DNA from: Candidatus Caldatribacterium sp.
GTDB lineage: Bacteria > Atribacterota > Atribacteria > Atribacterales > Caldatribacteriaceae
Direction: 5' to 3'
DNA: 64,000 nt
Assembly (NCBI GenBank): GCA_025060675.1
Contig: JANXBI010000063.1
Span: forward strand, 48,935 to 112,934
Shown: positions 33,323 to 41,802 of the stretch, piece after piece
Numbering within the stretch: position 1 is the first letter of the stretch
Layout: each line of letters opens with the position of its first letter
Notes under the pieces: generated by a model
What the model was told of the DNA's origin: nothing
The model's input: only the letters and a program-made list of their open reading frames with translations
Databases searched by the model: none
Translations under genes and position numbers: made by a program

Positions 33323-34516
33323 ATGGCACGAAAGTACCAAATCACTTCTGAATCGGTCACTGAAGGTCATCCAGACAAAATCGCTGATCAGATTTCTGAT
33401 GCCATTCTTGATGCGGTTCTTGCAGAGGATCCCTATGGACGTGTGGCAGTAGAAACCTTAGTAGCAACGGGTCTTGTGCTCGTGGCGGGTCAGATGACCA
33501 CAAGAACATACGTGGACATTCCTCGCATTGCGAGGAACACAATACGAGATATCGGATATACTCGGGCAAAGTACGGTTTTGACTTTGAGACTTGTGCGGT
33601 TCTCACGGCGATTGACGAACAGTCTCCGGATATAGCCCTTGGGGTCAACCGTTCCCTAGAAGTCAAAATGGGGGAAGAAGTTGAAGACGAGGAGCTTTCA
33701 CTTGGTGCCGGGGATCAAGGAATGATGTACGGATACGCCTGCAACGAAACTCCAGAGCTTATGCCTTTCCCCATAGCCATGGCTCATGCCCTTGCTTTCC
33801 GCCTTGCGGAGGTCCGCAAAAAGGGAATCATTCCTTATCTCCGTCCGGACGGAAAAACTCAGGTGACGGTCGACTATGAAGATGACAAGCCGGTTCGCGT
33901 TGATACCATCATCGTCTCTGCTCAGCACCATCCTGATGTTTCCCTTGACACCCTTCGGGAGGACATTATTGAGCACGTTATTCGACCTGTTATCCCACCA
34001 GAATTCTTGGACAGTCGTACTCGAATTCTTGTCAACCCCACCGGAAGATTTGTAATCGGTGGCCCTCAGGGTGATACAGGACTCACTGGGAGAAAGATTA
34101 TTGTGGATACATATGGCGGCGTGGGAAGGCATGGGGGAGGGTGTTTCTCTGGAAAAGATCCCACGAAAGTCGACCGCTCTGGAAGTTATGCAGCTCGTTA
34201 TGTTGCAAAAAACATCGTCGCTGCAGGATTTGCAGACCGTTGTGAGTTCCAAGTGGCTTACGCCATCGGTGTTGCACGACCCGTCTCAATGGCCGTCAAC
34301 ACTTTCGGTACCGGAAAGATCCCTGATGAAAGGATACTCGAAATCGTCAAGGAAGTTTTTGACCTCCGTCCTGGGGCAATCATTAAGCACTTGGGGCTTC
34401 GTAGGCCGATTTACAAAAAGACTGCGGTTTACGGCCATTTCGGGAGGAATGATCCAGACTTCAGTTGGGAGAAGACGGACAAGGTTGAGCTTCTTCGAGA
34501 GCTGGCAGGATTATAG
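33323..34516 (+). CDS. metK: S-adenosylmethionine synthetase
   Basis: A 397-aa enzyme making SAM from methionine and ATP. Motifs: TEGHPDKIADQISDA, the GAGDQGMMYGYA loop, and GGGCFSGKDPTKVDRS. ATG 33323 has a perfect AAGGAGGT site; an in-frame ATG at 33296 would add nine residues. ahcY follows after 18 bases, giving a methyl-cycle operon. Confidence 0.97.
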   Translation: MARKYQITSESVTEGHPDKIADQISDAILDAVLAEDPYGRVAVETLVATGLVLVAGQMTTRTYVDIPRIARNTIRDIGYTRAKYGFDFETCAVLTAIDEQSPDIALGVNRSLEVKMGEEVEDEELSLGAGDQGMMYGYACNETPELMPFPIAMAHALAFRLAEVRKKGIIPYLRPDGKTQVTVDYEDDKPVRVDTIIVSAQHHPDVSLDTLREDIIEHVIRPVIPPEFLDSRTRILVNPTGRFVIGGPQGDTGLTGRKIIVDTYGGVGRHGGGCFSGKDPTKVDRSGSYAARYVAKNIVAAGFADRCEFQVAYAIGVARPVSMAVNTFGTGKIPDERILEIVKEVFDLRPGAIIKHLGLRRPIYKKTAVYGHFGRNDPDFSWEKTDKVELLRELAGL

Positions 34517-34534
34517 ATAGAAAGGGGTACAGAA

Positions 34535-35791
34535 ATGGCATACCATGTTCGTGACCTTGGACTTGCTCCCCTGGGACGTCAGAAAATAGAATGGGCCAAG
34601 AGGGAAATGCCGGTACTTACCGAGATCGCATCGCGTTGGTCGCGTACTCGTCCATTGCAGGGAATACGTATCGGAGCATGCCTTCATGTGACGGCGGAAA
34701 CTGCTGTTCTTGCCGTGACTCTTAAAGAGGGCGGAGCTGAAGTTTTTCTGTGTGCGTCGAATCCGTTGAGTACTCAAGATGATGTGGCTGCCTCGCTTGT
34801 TGGGGATTTTGGAGTTCATGTCTTCGCTCTTCGAGGGGAGGACAAAGACACCTATTACGGGCATATCGGAAAGGTCCTTGAAGCTCACCCGCATATTACC
34901 ATGGATGACGGAGCTGACCTTACTTCAACGGCGCACCAAAGAGGGGAAGATTTGTGCGCTGAGATCATCGGAGGAACGGAAGAAACCACGACAGGGGTTA
35001 TTCGACTCCGAAGTTTGGAGCAGAGTGGTCGTCTTGCTTATCCGATCATTGCAGTTAACGATGCTGATACAAAACACATGTTTGATAATCGCTATGGAAC
35101 AGGACAAAGTACCATTGAGGGCATTTTGCAAGCCACCCATATTCTCCTTGCGGGGAAACGTTTTGTGGTTGTGGGGTATGGATGGTGTGGTCGTGGTATT
35201 GCTCTTCGGGCAAGGGGAATGGGGGCAAGGGTTGCCGTTGTGGAGGTGCATCCAGTACGAGCGCTTGAAGCTCTTATGGATGGCAACGAAGTCATGTCTA
35301 TGACGGAGGCAGCAGCATGGGGTGATGTTTTTGTGACTGCAACTGGCAATGTAGCGGTTATTCGAAAGGAACATTTTTTCCTTATGCGGGACGGAGCAAT
35401 CCTGGCTAACGCTGGTCACTTTAATGTGGAGATTGATATTGCTGCTCTTGAGGCAGTGAGTACCTCAAAAAGAGTTGTTCGACCTCTTGTGGAGGAGTAC
35501 ACGTTGGAAAATGGGAAGCGGTTATATCTCCTTGGGGAAGGGCGACTGGTAAACTTAGCGTGTGCCGAAGGGCATTCACCCTCGGTCATGGATATGAGCT
35601 TTGCTAATCAGGCGCTTTCTGTGGCATATCTTGTGGAACACGCTGGGCGCCTTGAGAGGAGGGTATATAAGGTTCCTTCGGAAATCGACGAGGAGGTCGC
35701 TCGCCTCAAGCTTCTTGCGCTTGGTATTCGGCTCGAGGAAATGACTCCTCGCCAAAGGGAGTACTTGAGCTCCTGGCAAGAAGGTACGTAG
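34535..35791 (+). CDS. ahcY: Adenosylhomocysteinase
   Basis: A 418-aa NAD-dependent enzyme splitting S-adenosylhomocysteine into adenosine and homocysteine. Signatures: DDGADLTSTAH, IGGTEETTTGV, NDADTKHMFDNRYGTGQS, the NAD loop VVGYGWCGRG, and FGHFN-like NAGHFNVEIDI. It has the short form lacking the insertion of some bacterial enzymes. Together with metK it recycles the SAM by-product. Confidence 0.96.
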   Translation: MAYHVRDLGLAPLGRQKIEWAKREMPVLTEIASRWSRTRPLQGIRIGACLHVTAETAVLAVTLKEGGAEVFLCASNPLSTQDDVAASLVGDFGVHVFALRGEDKDTYYGHIGKVLEAHPHITMDDGADLTSTAHQRGEDLCAEIIGGTEETTTGVIRLRSLEQSGRLAYPIIAVNDADTKHMFDNRYGTGQSTIEGILQATHILLAGKRFVVVGYGWCGRGIALRARGMGARVAVVEVHPVRALEALMDGNEVMSMTEAAAWGDVFVTATGNVAVIRKEHFFLMRDGAILANAGHFNVEIDIAALEAVSTSKRVVRPLVEEYTLENGKRLYLLGEGRLVNLACAEGHSPSVMDMSFANQALSVAYLVEHAGRLERRVYKVPSEIDEEVARLKLLALGIRLEEMTPRQREYLSSWQEGT

Positions 35792-35801
35792 AGAAACGTA
35801 T

Positions 35802-35844
35802 TCCCTGCTCCACTCTAAGAAGTGGGGCCGCAAGTCCAAAGGGA
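35802..35844 (+). promoter_or_regulatory. Candidate S6:S18 autoregulatory leader
   Basis: In the rpsF leader CTCCACT (35808-35814) pairs with AGTGGGG (35821-35827) around a 6-base loop, directly followed by CCG (35828-35830). An outer helix TCCCT (35802-35806) with AGGGA (35840-35844) would cover the ribosome site. A CCG next to such a helix is the hallmark of S6:S18-binding leaders known ahead of rpsF. Called by eye only. Confidence 0.45.
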
Positions 35845-35853
35845 GGTGAAACT

Positions 35854-36195
35854 ATGCAGGAGTATGAGCTTGGCGTTGTCATCCGACCAACTCTGAGCGA
35901 AGAGGCTGTACGAGGAGTTGTAGAAAAGCTCAAAACCACCATAGTTGTACAGGGGGGAATGGTCCATGGTGTGGACTTCTGGGGAAAGCGGAGACTAGCA
36001 TACCCCATCGATAAACAGAAAGAAGGGTATTACGTCTTTCTTCGATTTAGTCTCTCCCCTCGGAATGTGGCTGAAGTATCCAGGATTGCTCGGTACACTG
36101 AAGATATTCTTCGCCATATCCTGGTGAAAGCGGAGAAAAAACCTGAAGATCCTGTCGCAGTTCAAGCAAGTGATGCAACGACCTACCCTGAATAA
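35854..36195 (+). CDS. rpsF: 30S ribosomal protein S6
   Basis: A 113-aa ribosomal protein (YELGVVIRPTLSEEAVRGVVEKL, GKRRLAYPIDKQKEGYYVF). GGGAGGTG lies 9 bases upstream of ATG. It is the first gene of the rpsF-ssb-rpsR-yybS-rplI-dnaB cluster; its 3' end overlaps ssb. Confidence 0.96.
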   Translation: MQEYELGVVIRPTLSEEAVRGVVEKLKTTIVVQGGMVHGVDFWGKRRLAYPIDKQKEGYYVFLRFSLSPRNVAEVSRIARYTEDILRHILVKAEKKPEDPVAVQASDATTYPE

Positions 36196-36541
36196 GGTTT
36201 TCCTTATCGGCTTTCTTACTCAAAGCCCGGTTGTTCGCTACGTCCCAAATGGGATACCGGTAACCAGCTTCTCTGTAGCTGTACTGCGAGGAGGAAGTGG
36301 CGAGGAGAGTCGGGAGTATTTTGATTATCTTCAGGTCGTGGCCTGGAGAGATCTTGCGCTTTTTTGTGGAGAGAACCTGAAGCGGGGAGACTGGGTTTTT
36401 GTGGAAGGGAGGATTCAAGTGCGTATTTTTGAGGATCAGGGTGGACAAAAAAGGAAAGCGTATGAAATTGTAGCTCAGGAAGTTAAGCGTCTCACCAGTT
36501 GTCTACCGGTTACAGAAGAAAGGCATTTTGAGCTTTCTTGA
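36173..36541 (+). CDS. ssb: Single-stranded DNA-binding protein
   Basis: A 122-aa protein with one OB fold (LNKVFLIGFLTQSPVVRY, GIPVTSFSVAVLR, VVAWRDLALFCGENLKRGDWVFVEGRI). The tail after residue 110 is short and ends HFELS instead of the DDDIPF acidic tip that recruits partner proteins. ATG 36173 is preferred over GTG 36170; either lies within rpsF. Position between rpsF and rpsR is classical. Confidence 0.93.
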   Translation: MQRPTLNKVFLIGFLTQSPVVRYVPNGIPVTSFSVAVLRGGSGEESREYFDYLQVVAWRDLALFCGENLKRGDWVFVEGRIQVRIFEDQGGQKRKAYEIVAQEVKRLTSCLPVTEERHFELS

Positions 36542-36556
36542 GAGGAGGATTAGAGC

Positions 36557-36808
36557 GTGGCTGTTGAGCGAGAAGAGCGTACTTTGAGGAAGAGGTTTTT
36601 TCGGAAAAAAAAGAAAGTATGTATCTTTTGCCTGGGAAAGGCACATATCAACTACAAGGATGTAGAGACTCTCCAGAAATTCCTCAGCGAACGGGGCAAA
36701 ATCATCCCCCGGCGTATTAGCGGAAACTGTGCGAAGCACCAGAGAAGACTTGCCCAGGCAATTAAGAGAGCGCGAGAAATGGCGCTCTTGCCGTACATTA
36801 TCGAGTAG
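36557..36808 (+). CDS. rpsR: 30S ribosomal protein S18
   Basis: An 83-aa S18 with KKVCIFCLGK and GNCAKHQ, a zinc-ribbon-like C+ form (Cys-X2-Cys ... Cys-X2-His). GTG start with GAGAGGAGG upstream. It binds next to S6 in the 30S platform. Confidence 0.96.
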   Translation: MAVEREERTLRKRFFRKKKKVCIFCLGKAHINYKDVETLQKFLSERGKIIPRRISGNCAKHQRRLAQAIKRAREMALLPYIIE

Positions 36809-36817
36809 CTGCTCCCC

Positions 36818-37723
36818 ATGAGGAGCGTCCGATCAACCGTAGAGGGGGCCTTCTTTGCCACCCTCACGGTTGTTTTATACCTCGCTTCCATATACATTCC
36901 TGTGCTGGGGATTTTGGTGAGTTTTTTCTGTCCCCTTCCTGTGATGTTTCTCGTCATCCGGTGGGGCGTACGCGTAGGGTTTCTGGCATCTATTGTAGCT
37001 AGTATGCTCATTTTTGGACTTGCGGGGCTTATGCAAGCTATAACATGCCTTGTAGGGTTTTCTCTTCTTGGTATTGCTATGGGTGCCACAATTAGAAAAA
37101 AATACGCTCTTTTTGAAGTTCTCGCGCTCAACACGGGGGTTTCTCTTCTTTCAAAGCTTGCTCTTATAGGGATAGCCCTTGCTGTTGTGGGGAAGAATCC
37201 CCTAACCGAGAACATCCATTTTTTAGAGGAGACTCTGAAACGTGCTCCGTGGGTTTCTCAAAATCTTCCCAACATCGAGAGTTTTGTGGAGCTTGTGCGT
37301 CTTGCCGTACCTGCTTTGCTTGTTGTAGCGTCACTTTTTGACACGGTTTGCAACTTCCTTCTGGGTCGGTGGATTGGAAAGCGATTGGGTATTCCCTTTC
37401 CCGATGTCCCCCCTTTCTCAGAGTGGCGACTTCCTAAGTCGGTTTTTTGGGCTTTTGCGCTTGGGTGGGTGCTCATTTTTCTCGGGGGTTCTACGGCTTT
37501 TGGAAAGATCGGACTCAACTTACAAATCGTCACACAACTCCTCTTCCTTTTCCAAGGTTTGTCTTTGGTATACTATTTCTTGGGGAAGTACATCCAGTCA
37601 AAAATGGTCAGAGTAGGCATTTTGGTCTTTTTGCTCTTCCATCCGTTGCTCTCTTCCTTTTTGAGTCTTCTGGGCGTGCTTGATGTGCTCTTTGATTTCC
37701 GCAAGCTGAGTATGAAGCAGTAA
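36818..37723 (+). CDS. YybS-like DUF2232 membrane protein
   Basis: A 301-aa polytopic membrane protein (about 8 helices) of the DUF2232/YybS family, recognised by its position before rplI and by the N-terminal VEGAFFATLTVVLYLASIYIP and FLVIRWGVRVG segments. Related to S-component-like transporters of energy-coupling-factor type; substrate unknown. The yybT/gdpP gene often found here is missing. Confidence 0.8.
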   Translation: MRSVRSTVEGAFFATLTVVLYLASIYIPVLGILVSFFCPLPVMFLVIRWGVRVGFLASIVASMLIFGLAGLMQAITCLVGFSLLGIAMGATIRKKYALFEVLALNTGVSLLSKLALIGIALAVVGKNPLTENIHFLEETLKRAPWVSQNLPNIESFVELVRLAVPALLVVASLFDTVCNFLLGRWIGKRLGIPFPDVPPFSEWRLPKSVFWAFALGWVLIFLGGSTAFGKIGLNLQIVTQLLFLFQGLSLVYYFLGKYIQSKMVRVGILVFLLFHPLLSSFLSLLGVLDVLFDFRKLSMKQ

Positions 37724-37740
37724 GAGGGGGTGTAACACGC

Positions 37741-38208
37741 GTGAAGGTTATTCTCCTCAAGAGTGTCGAGAATTTGGGAAAAGAGGGTGACGTTGTCGAG
37801 GTTCGGCGTGGGTATGCGCGGAATTACCTCTTTCCTAAGAAGCTGGCGGTTGAAGCAACTTCCGCCAACCTGTCCCAGCTTGAGGCCATTCGTCGCAGAA
37901 GGTCGAGGATAGAAGAGAAAGAACTTGCTGAAGCGGAGGCGTTGAAGAAACGCCTTGATGGCTTGGTGCTTGAATTCTTTAAAAAAGCTGGTGAAACAGG
38001 AAAGCTCTACGGATCCTTAACCTCTAAGGAGATTGCTGATCGTGTGTCTCAGGAGCTCCAGCGGGAGCTCGATAAAAAGTGTATCGAACTCGAGGAGCCT
38101 ATTAAGGACCTGGGAGAACATAGGGTTAGGGTTAACCTTGGACATGGTATAACGGCCACTTTGCTGGTGAAAATCTTCCCTGAGGGAGTGGAACGCGCTG
38201 AGCGTTGA
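37741..38208 (+). CDS. rplI: 50S ribosomal protein L9
   Basis: A 155-aa two-domain ribosomal protein: KVILLKSVENLGKEGDVVEVRRGYARNYL at the N-terminus, a long connecting helix and the C-terminal RNA-binding domain. GTG start after AGAGGGGGTG. The stop lies within the probable dnaB 5' end. Confidence 0.96.
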   Translation: MKVILLKSVENLGKEGDVVEVRRGYARNYLFPKKLAVEATSANLSQLEAIRRRRSRIEEKELAEAEALKKRLDGLVLEFFKKAGETGKLYGSLTSKEIADRVSQELQRELDKKCIELEEPIKDLGEHRVRVNLGHGITATLLVKIFPEGVERAER

Positions 38209-39535
38209 CCGTATTCCTCCCCATAGCGTAGAGGCAGAACAAGCTACCTTGGGGTCTATGCTCCTCGATCGGGAAGCGCTGCTCAAAGCTCTCGAGATTC
38301 TCCGTCCTGAGGATTTTTACTATGAAGCACATCGAGTCATTTTTGAAAGTATGATCGAACTTTTCGATGAAGACAAGGTCTGTGACTTGGTTACCCTTGC
38401 AGAGAAACTCAGGCAGAAGGGGAAACTTGAGAGCGTGGGGGGCATGGAGTACTTAGCTCAAATCGTAAATGTTGTACCTACTGCAGCTAACGTCGAATAC
38501 TATGCCCGTATTGTGGAAGAGAAATCTCTTGTTCGTTCGCTTATTCAGGTCTGCACCCGTATTATCAAGGAGAGTTACGAAGCAAAGCTTGAAGCTAACG
38601 AGCTCCTTGACGAAGCTCAAAACCTTATTCTACAGCTCTCTCAAAAAAGAATTCGTTCGGACTTCGTACCCCTTAAGGAGGTCGTTAATGAGGCTTTTGA
38701 CCGTATCACAGAACTCTATCATCGCGATGAACATGTTACTGGTATTCCTTCTGGCTTCGTTGATCTTGATGTGCTCACCGCAGGATTTCAGCCCTCTGAT
38801 TTCATCGTGGTGGCAGCTCGTCCTGGGATGGGAAAGACGAGTTTTTGTCTGAATATCGCTCAATATGTAGGGGTGGAGAAGAAGATTCCTGTGGCTATCT
38901 TCAGCCTTGAGATGTCCAAGGATCAAATTGCTCAACGTATGCTCTGTAGCGAAGCTCGTATCGATGCTGGTAGGGTGCGCAAAGGTTTTCTGACTGAAAG
39001 AGATTGGCCACAACTTGCCCAAGCAGCGGGAAAGCTTGCGGAGGCACCGATATTTATCGATGATACCCCAAGCATTTCGGTACTCGAGCTTCGGGCGAAA
39101 GCCCGCCGTCTTAAGGCGGAGAAGAACCTTGGTCTTGTCATTATCGATTACCTTCAACTTATGAAGGGGTACGGTCGCTCTGAAAATCGACAACAAGAGA
39201 TATCCGAGATTTCCCGCTCTCTGAAGGCAATGGCTCGAGAACTCAACATCCCTGTTATTGCTGTTTCTCAGCTGAGTCGAGCGGTGGAACAACGGAGCCC
39301 AAAAAGGCCGCAGCTTTCGGATCTTCGTGAAAGTGGGGCCATTGAACAAGATGCTGATCTTGTTATCCTCATCTATCGAGAAGACTACTATAACCCAAAC
39401 ACTTCTAAGAAAAACATAGCAGAGGTTATCGTGGCAAAACAGCGAAATGGGCCGGTGGGGACCATAGAACTTCTCTTTCAGAGGGATTTTGCTCGCTTTG
39501 AAAATCTTGCCCGCCGAGCCCCAGAGCCATACTGA
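38198..39535 (+). CDS. dnaB: Replicative DNA helicase DnaB, probable non-standard start
   Basis: A hexameric helicase of about 445 aa. N-terminal domain begins with the conserved RIPPHSVEAEQATLGSMLL; RecA-like motor with VVAARPGMGKTSF (Walker A), FSLEMS, LVIIDYLQLM (Walker B) and the DLRESGAIEQDADL arginine-finger region. In this frame there is no ATG, GTG or TTG before TTG 38249, which would cut off the conserved N-terminus. CTG 38198, preceded by GAGGGAG, is the best candidate; ATT 38213 is another. It overlaps rplI by 11 bases. Confidence 0.93.
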   Translation: MSVDRIPPHSVEAEQATLGSMLLDREALLKALEILRPEDFYYEAHRVIFESMIELFDEDKVCDLVTLAEKLRQKGKLESVGGMEYLAQIVNVVPTAANVEYYARIVEEKSLVRSLIQVCTRIIKESYEAKLEANELLDEAQNLILQLSQKRIRSDFVPLKEVVNEAFDRITELYHRDEHVTGIPSGFVDLDVLTAGFQPSDFIVVAARPGMGKTSFCLNIAQYVGVEKKIPVAIFSLEMSKDQIAQRMLCSEARIDAGRVRKGFLTERDWPQLAQAAGKLAEAPIFIDDTPSISVLELRAKARRLKAEKNLGLVIIDYLQLMKGYGRSENRQQEISEISRSLKAMARELNIPVIAVSQLSRAVEQRSPKRPQLSDLRESGAIEQDADLVILIYREDYYNPNTSKKNIAEVIVAKQRNGPVGTIELLFQRDFARFENLARRAPEPY

Positions 39536-39551
39536 GGGGATGTGAAAAGGC

Positions 39552-40409
39552 ATGAGTCGACTTATCATCTATCGAAGGCCGGTGCTGCAGAGCCCGGCTT
39601 TGGTGGTCGGCTTCACAGGATGGATGGATGGTGGAAGTGTTTCGGTGGGAACAATCATTTACCTTCGAGACAAGTTGAAGGCTCAGATGCTTGCTCAGAT
39701 TGAACCCTACGATTTTTACATCTTTAACCTTCCAGGAAATATGGAGGAAGTTGCTCAGTTTCGCCCCTATACGCTAATCCGTGACGGTGAAGTTGTAGAG
39801 TTTCGGTACCCCCAAAATCACTTCTTCTGTGCTGACGAAAACAACCTCATCCTCTTTTTCGGGAAGGAACCTAATATTCGTTGGCAGGAGTATGTAGACG
39901 ACGTGTTCCTTCTTGTTCGAGAGTTTGGGGTACGGCGCATATTCTTTGTTGGGAGCGTGAGCGGTCTCACGCCCCATACCAGGGAGCCTCGGGTGTACTG
40001 TTCTGTTTCAGAGGAAAGGCTTAAAAAATTCCTTCCCCATGGGGTTCGTTTCAGCAACTACGAAGGGCCAGCCAGTATTACAACTCTCATGACTGTTACT
40101 GCAAGGACAAAGGGAGTTGAAATGGTGAACATAGTGGTTGAAATCCCTATGTACGTTCAGGCCACGAATCCAAAGGGCATTCGCGCCGCGCTGCGGGTAC
40201 TCTTGCCCCTTCTTGGGATTTCTCTTCCTCTCGATGATCTAGATACCCTCTGCGATGAGTTTGAGCAAAACATCGATAAGCTTGTGGCTAATCGTCCGGA
40301 TCTTGCTGAACAAATCCGCAAACTCGAGGAGAACTATGATCAAGAGATCCTAGGGGACGAGGAAAGCTTTCGCGAGTGGTTGCGGCGTCATGGTATTGAC
40401 AAGCTCTGA
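39552..40409 (+). CDS. PAC2-family (proteasome-assembly-chaperone-like) protein
   Basis: A 285-aa protein of the PAC2 family: an N-terminal LVVGFTGWMDGGSVSVGTI, RRIFFVGSVSGLTPHTREP and a C-terminal helical tail with QEILGDEESFREWLRRHG. Bacterial members have no established function. It starts 16 bases after dnaB. The stop lies in a palindrome ahead of the lysine operon. Confidence 0.88.
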   Translation: MSRLIIYRRPVLQSPALVVGFTGWMDGGSVSVGTIIYLRDKLKAQMLAQIEPYDFYIFNLPGNMEEVAQFRPYTLIRDGEVVEFRYPQNHFFCADENNLILFFGKEPNIRWQEYVDDVFLLVREFGVRRIFFVGSVSGLTPHTREPRVYCSVSEERLKKFLPHGVRFSNYEGPASITTLMTVTARTKGVEMVNIVVEIPMYVQATNPKGIRAALRVLLPLLGISLPLDDLDTLCDEFEQNIDKLVANRPDLAEQIRKLEENYDQEILGDEESFREWLRRHGIDKL

Positions 40410-40414
40410 GCTTG
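40400..40414. promoter_or_regulatory. 15-bp palindrome abutting the lysA -35 box
   Basis: CAAGCTC-T-GAGCTTG is a perfect 7-bp-arm inverted repeat. Its last base touches the -35 TTGACA. The one-base centre makes a long hairpin unlikely, so a protein-binding operator is more plausible than a terminator. No regulator gene is next to it. Confidence 0.4.
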
Positions 40415-40442
40415 TTGACAGAACATGCCCCTTGTGTTAATA
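40415..40442 (+). promoter_or_regulatory. Candidate promoter of the lysine operon
   Basis: Perfect -35 TTGACA (40415-40420) and a weaker -10 TTAATA (40437-40442) at 16-base spacing, 26 bases before lysA. Confidence 0.5.
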
Positions 40443-40467
40443 CAACCAAAAAGTTTGGGAGGTAACA

Positions 40468-41802
40468 ATGCTTGGTCAGAAGAAAGTCAATGAGCTCGAT
40501 CATTTGGAAATTGGTTTGTGGGATGTAGTTGCCCTTGCTGAGCAATTCGGAACCCCTCTTTATGTGTTTGATGAAGAAGAAATTCGGCATGCTATTCGGG
40601 CGTATAAGAAAGCCTTTTCCGAAAGTTATCCCCGTTTCCAAATTGCATACGCAGGTAAAGCATTCCTTTGTGCTGCAATGTGCCGTCTCGTTGAAGAAGA
40701 GGGTCTTTGGCTTGATGTGGTTTCAGGAGGAGAGTACTTCGTAGCTCAGCAGAGTGGATTTCCCGCTGACCGAATCATCTTTCACGGTAACAACAAAACT
40801 GATTCGGAGCGTCTTCTTGCCCTTCAAGGGGGTGTCGGGCGGTGGGTCATCGATAGTTTCGAAGAGCTCGAGCACCTCCTCGAAGAAGGAAAAAGATATG
40901 CCCACGGAAGAATCCCAGTTCTCTTTCGAATCACCCCGGGTATTGATCCCCACACGCATGCGTACATCACAACGGGGAAGGTAGACAGTAAATTTGGTTT
41001 CCCCCTTCTTGAAGGTATCGCGGAAAGGGCTATTGCGCTTGCTCTTACCTCTGCTCACCTTGAAGTGCGAGGACTTCACTGCCATATTGGATCCCAAATC
41101 CAAACAATCGAGCCTTTCCTGAAAGCTGCTGAAATCCTTCTTGATTTTATGGCTCTTCTGAGAGCAAAATATGGCGTTACTCTCGAAGAACTTGACCTTG
41201 GCGGAGGGCTCGGAGTTCCGTATCGAGACGAGGAAAAAACCTCTTTCCCGTCCATTTTTGCTTACGTTACAGCACTCTGCGAAAAGGTTCGAGAAAAATG
41301 CGTTTCCCTCTCTTATCCTCTTCCGATTCTCTTTGTCGAGCCAGGGCGATCTATCGTGAATACCGCTGGTAGTACCTTATACCGAGTGGGTTTTGTCAAG
41401 GAGGTCCCAGGAGTTAGAAAATATGTTGCCGTGGATGGAGGCATGACGGATAATCCTCGCCCTATACTGTATGGAGCGAGATATCAGGCCATCGTGGGGA
41501 ATAGAGTTGAAGGGAAGAACGTGCCGAGAGAGAGGGTTACCGTCGTCGGTAAATGTTGTGAGTCGGGAGACGTGCTGATTCCTGAAATCGAGCTTCCTAG
41601 GGTACAAAAAGGAGACATTCTCGTTGTGGAGGGAACCGGCGCATACAACTACTCCATGGCTTCAAATTATAACCTCATTCCTCGTCCGGGGGTTGTTTTT
41701 GTACGAAATGACATAGCCCGCCTCGTGGTTCGTCCAGAAAGCTTCAGCGATCTCCTGCGAAGAGATCTTGTTCCTTACGAGGAGGTCAAAAGGCATGATT
41801 AG
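40468..41802 (+). CDS. lysA: Diaminopimelate decarboxylase
   Basis: A 444-aa PLP enzyme for the last lysine step (meso-diaminopimelate to lysine). Motifs: YAGKAFLCAAMCRL with the PLP Lys, HCHIGSQI-type LHCHIGSQI, LDLGGGLGVPY, EPGRSIV and CCESGDVL with the active-site Cys. ATG 40468 follows GGGAGGTAAC. It is the first gene of lysA-dapB-dapF-dapL-lysC-dapA. Confidence 0.96.
   Translation: MLGQKKVNELDHLEIGLWDVVALAEQFGTPLYVFDEEEIRHAIRAYKKAFSESYPRFQIAYAGKAFLCAAMCRLVEEEGLWLDVVSGGEYFVAQQSGFPADRIIFHGNNKTDSERLLALQGGVGRWVIDSFEELEHLLEEGKRYAHGRIPVLFRITPGIDPHTHAYITTGKVDSKFGFPLLEGIAERAIALALTSAHLEVRGLHCHIGSQIQTIEPFLKAAEILLDFMALLRAKYGVTLEELDLGGGLGVPYRDEEKTSFPSIFAYVTALCEKVREKCVSLSYPLPILFVEPGRSIVNTAGSTLYRVGFVKEVPGVRKYVAVDGGMTDNPRPILYGARYQAIVGNRVEGKNVPRERVTVVGKCCESGDVLIPEIELPRVQKGDILVVEGTGAYNYSMASNYNLIPRPGVVFVRNDIARLVVRPESFSDLLRRDLVPYEEVKRHD

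Noticed and set aside
34059..34520. Long alternative-frame ORF inside metK
   Set aside because: Shadow of metK; no family resemblance and no ribosome site.
38630..39568. 312-codon minus-strand ORF opposite dnaB
   Set aside because: Antisense shadow of a conserved gene with no recognisable protein features.
40400..40414. Hairpin terminator of the PAC2 gene
   Set aside because: One-base centre, no T-run; an operator is more likely.
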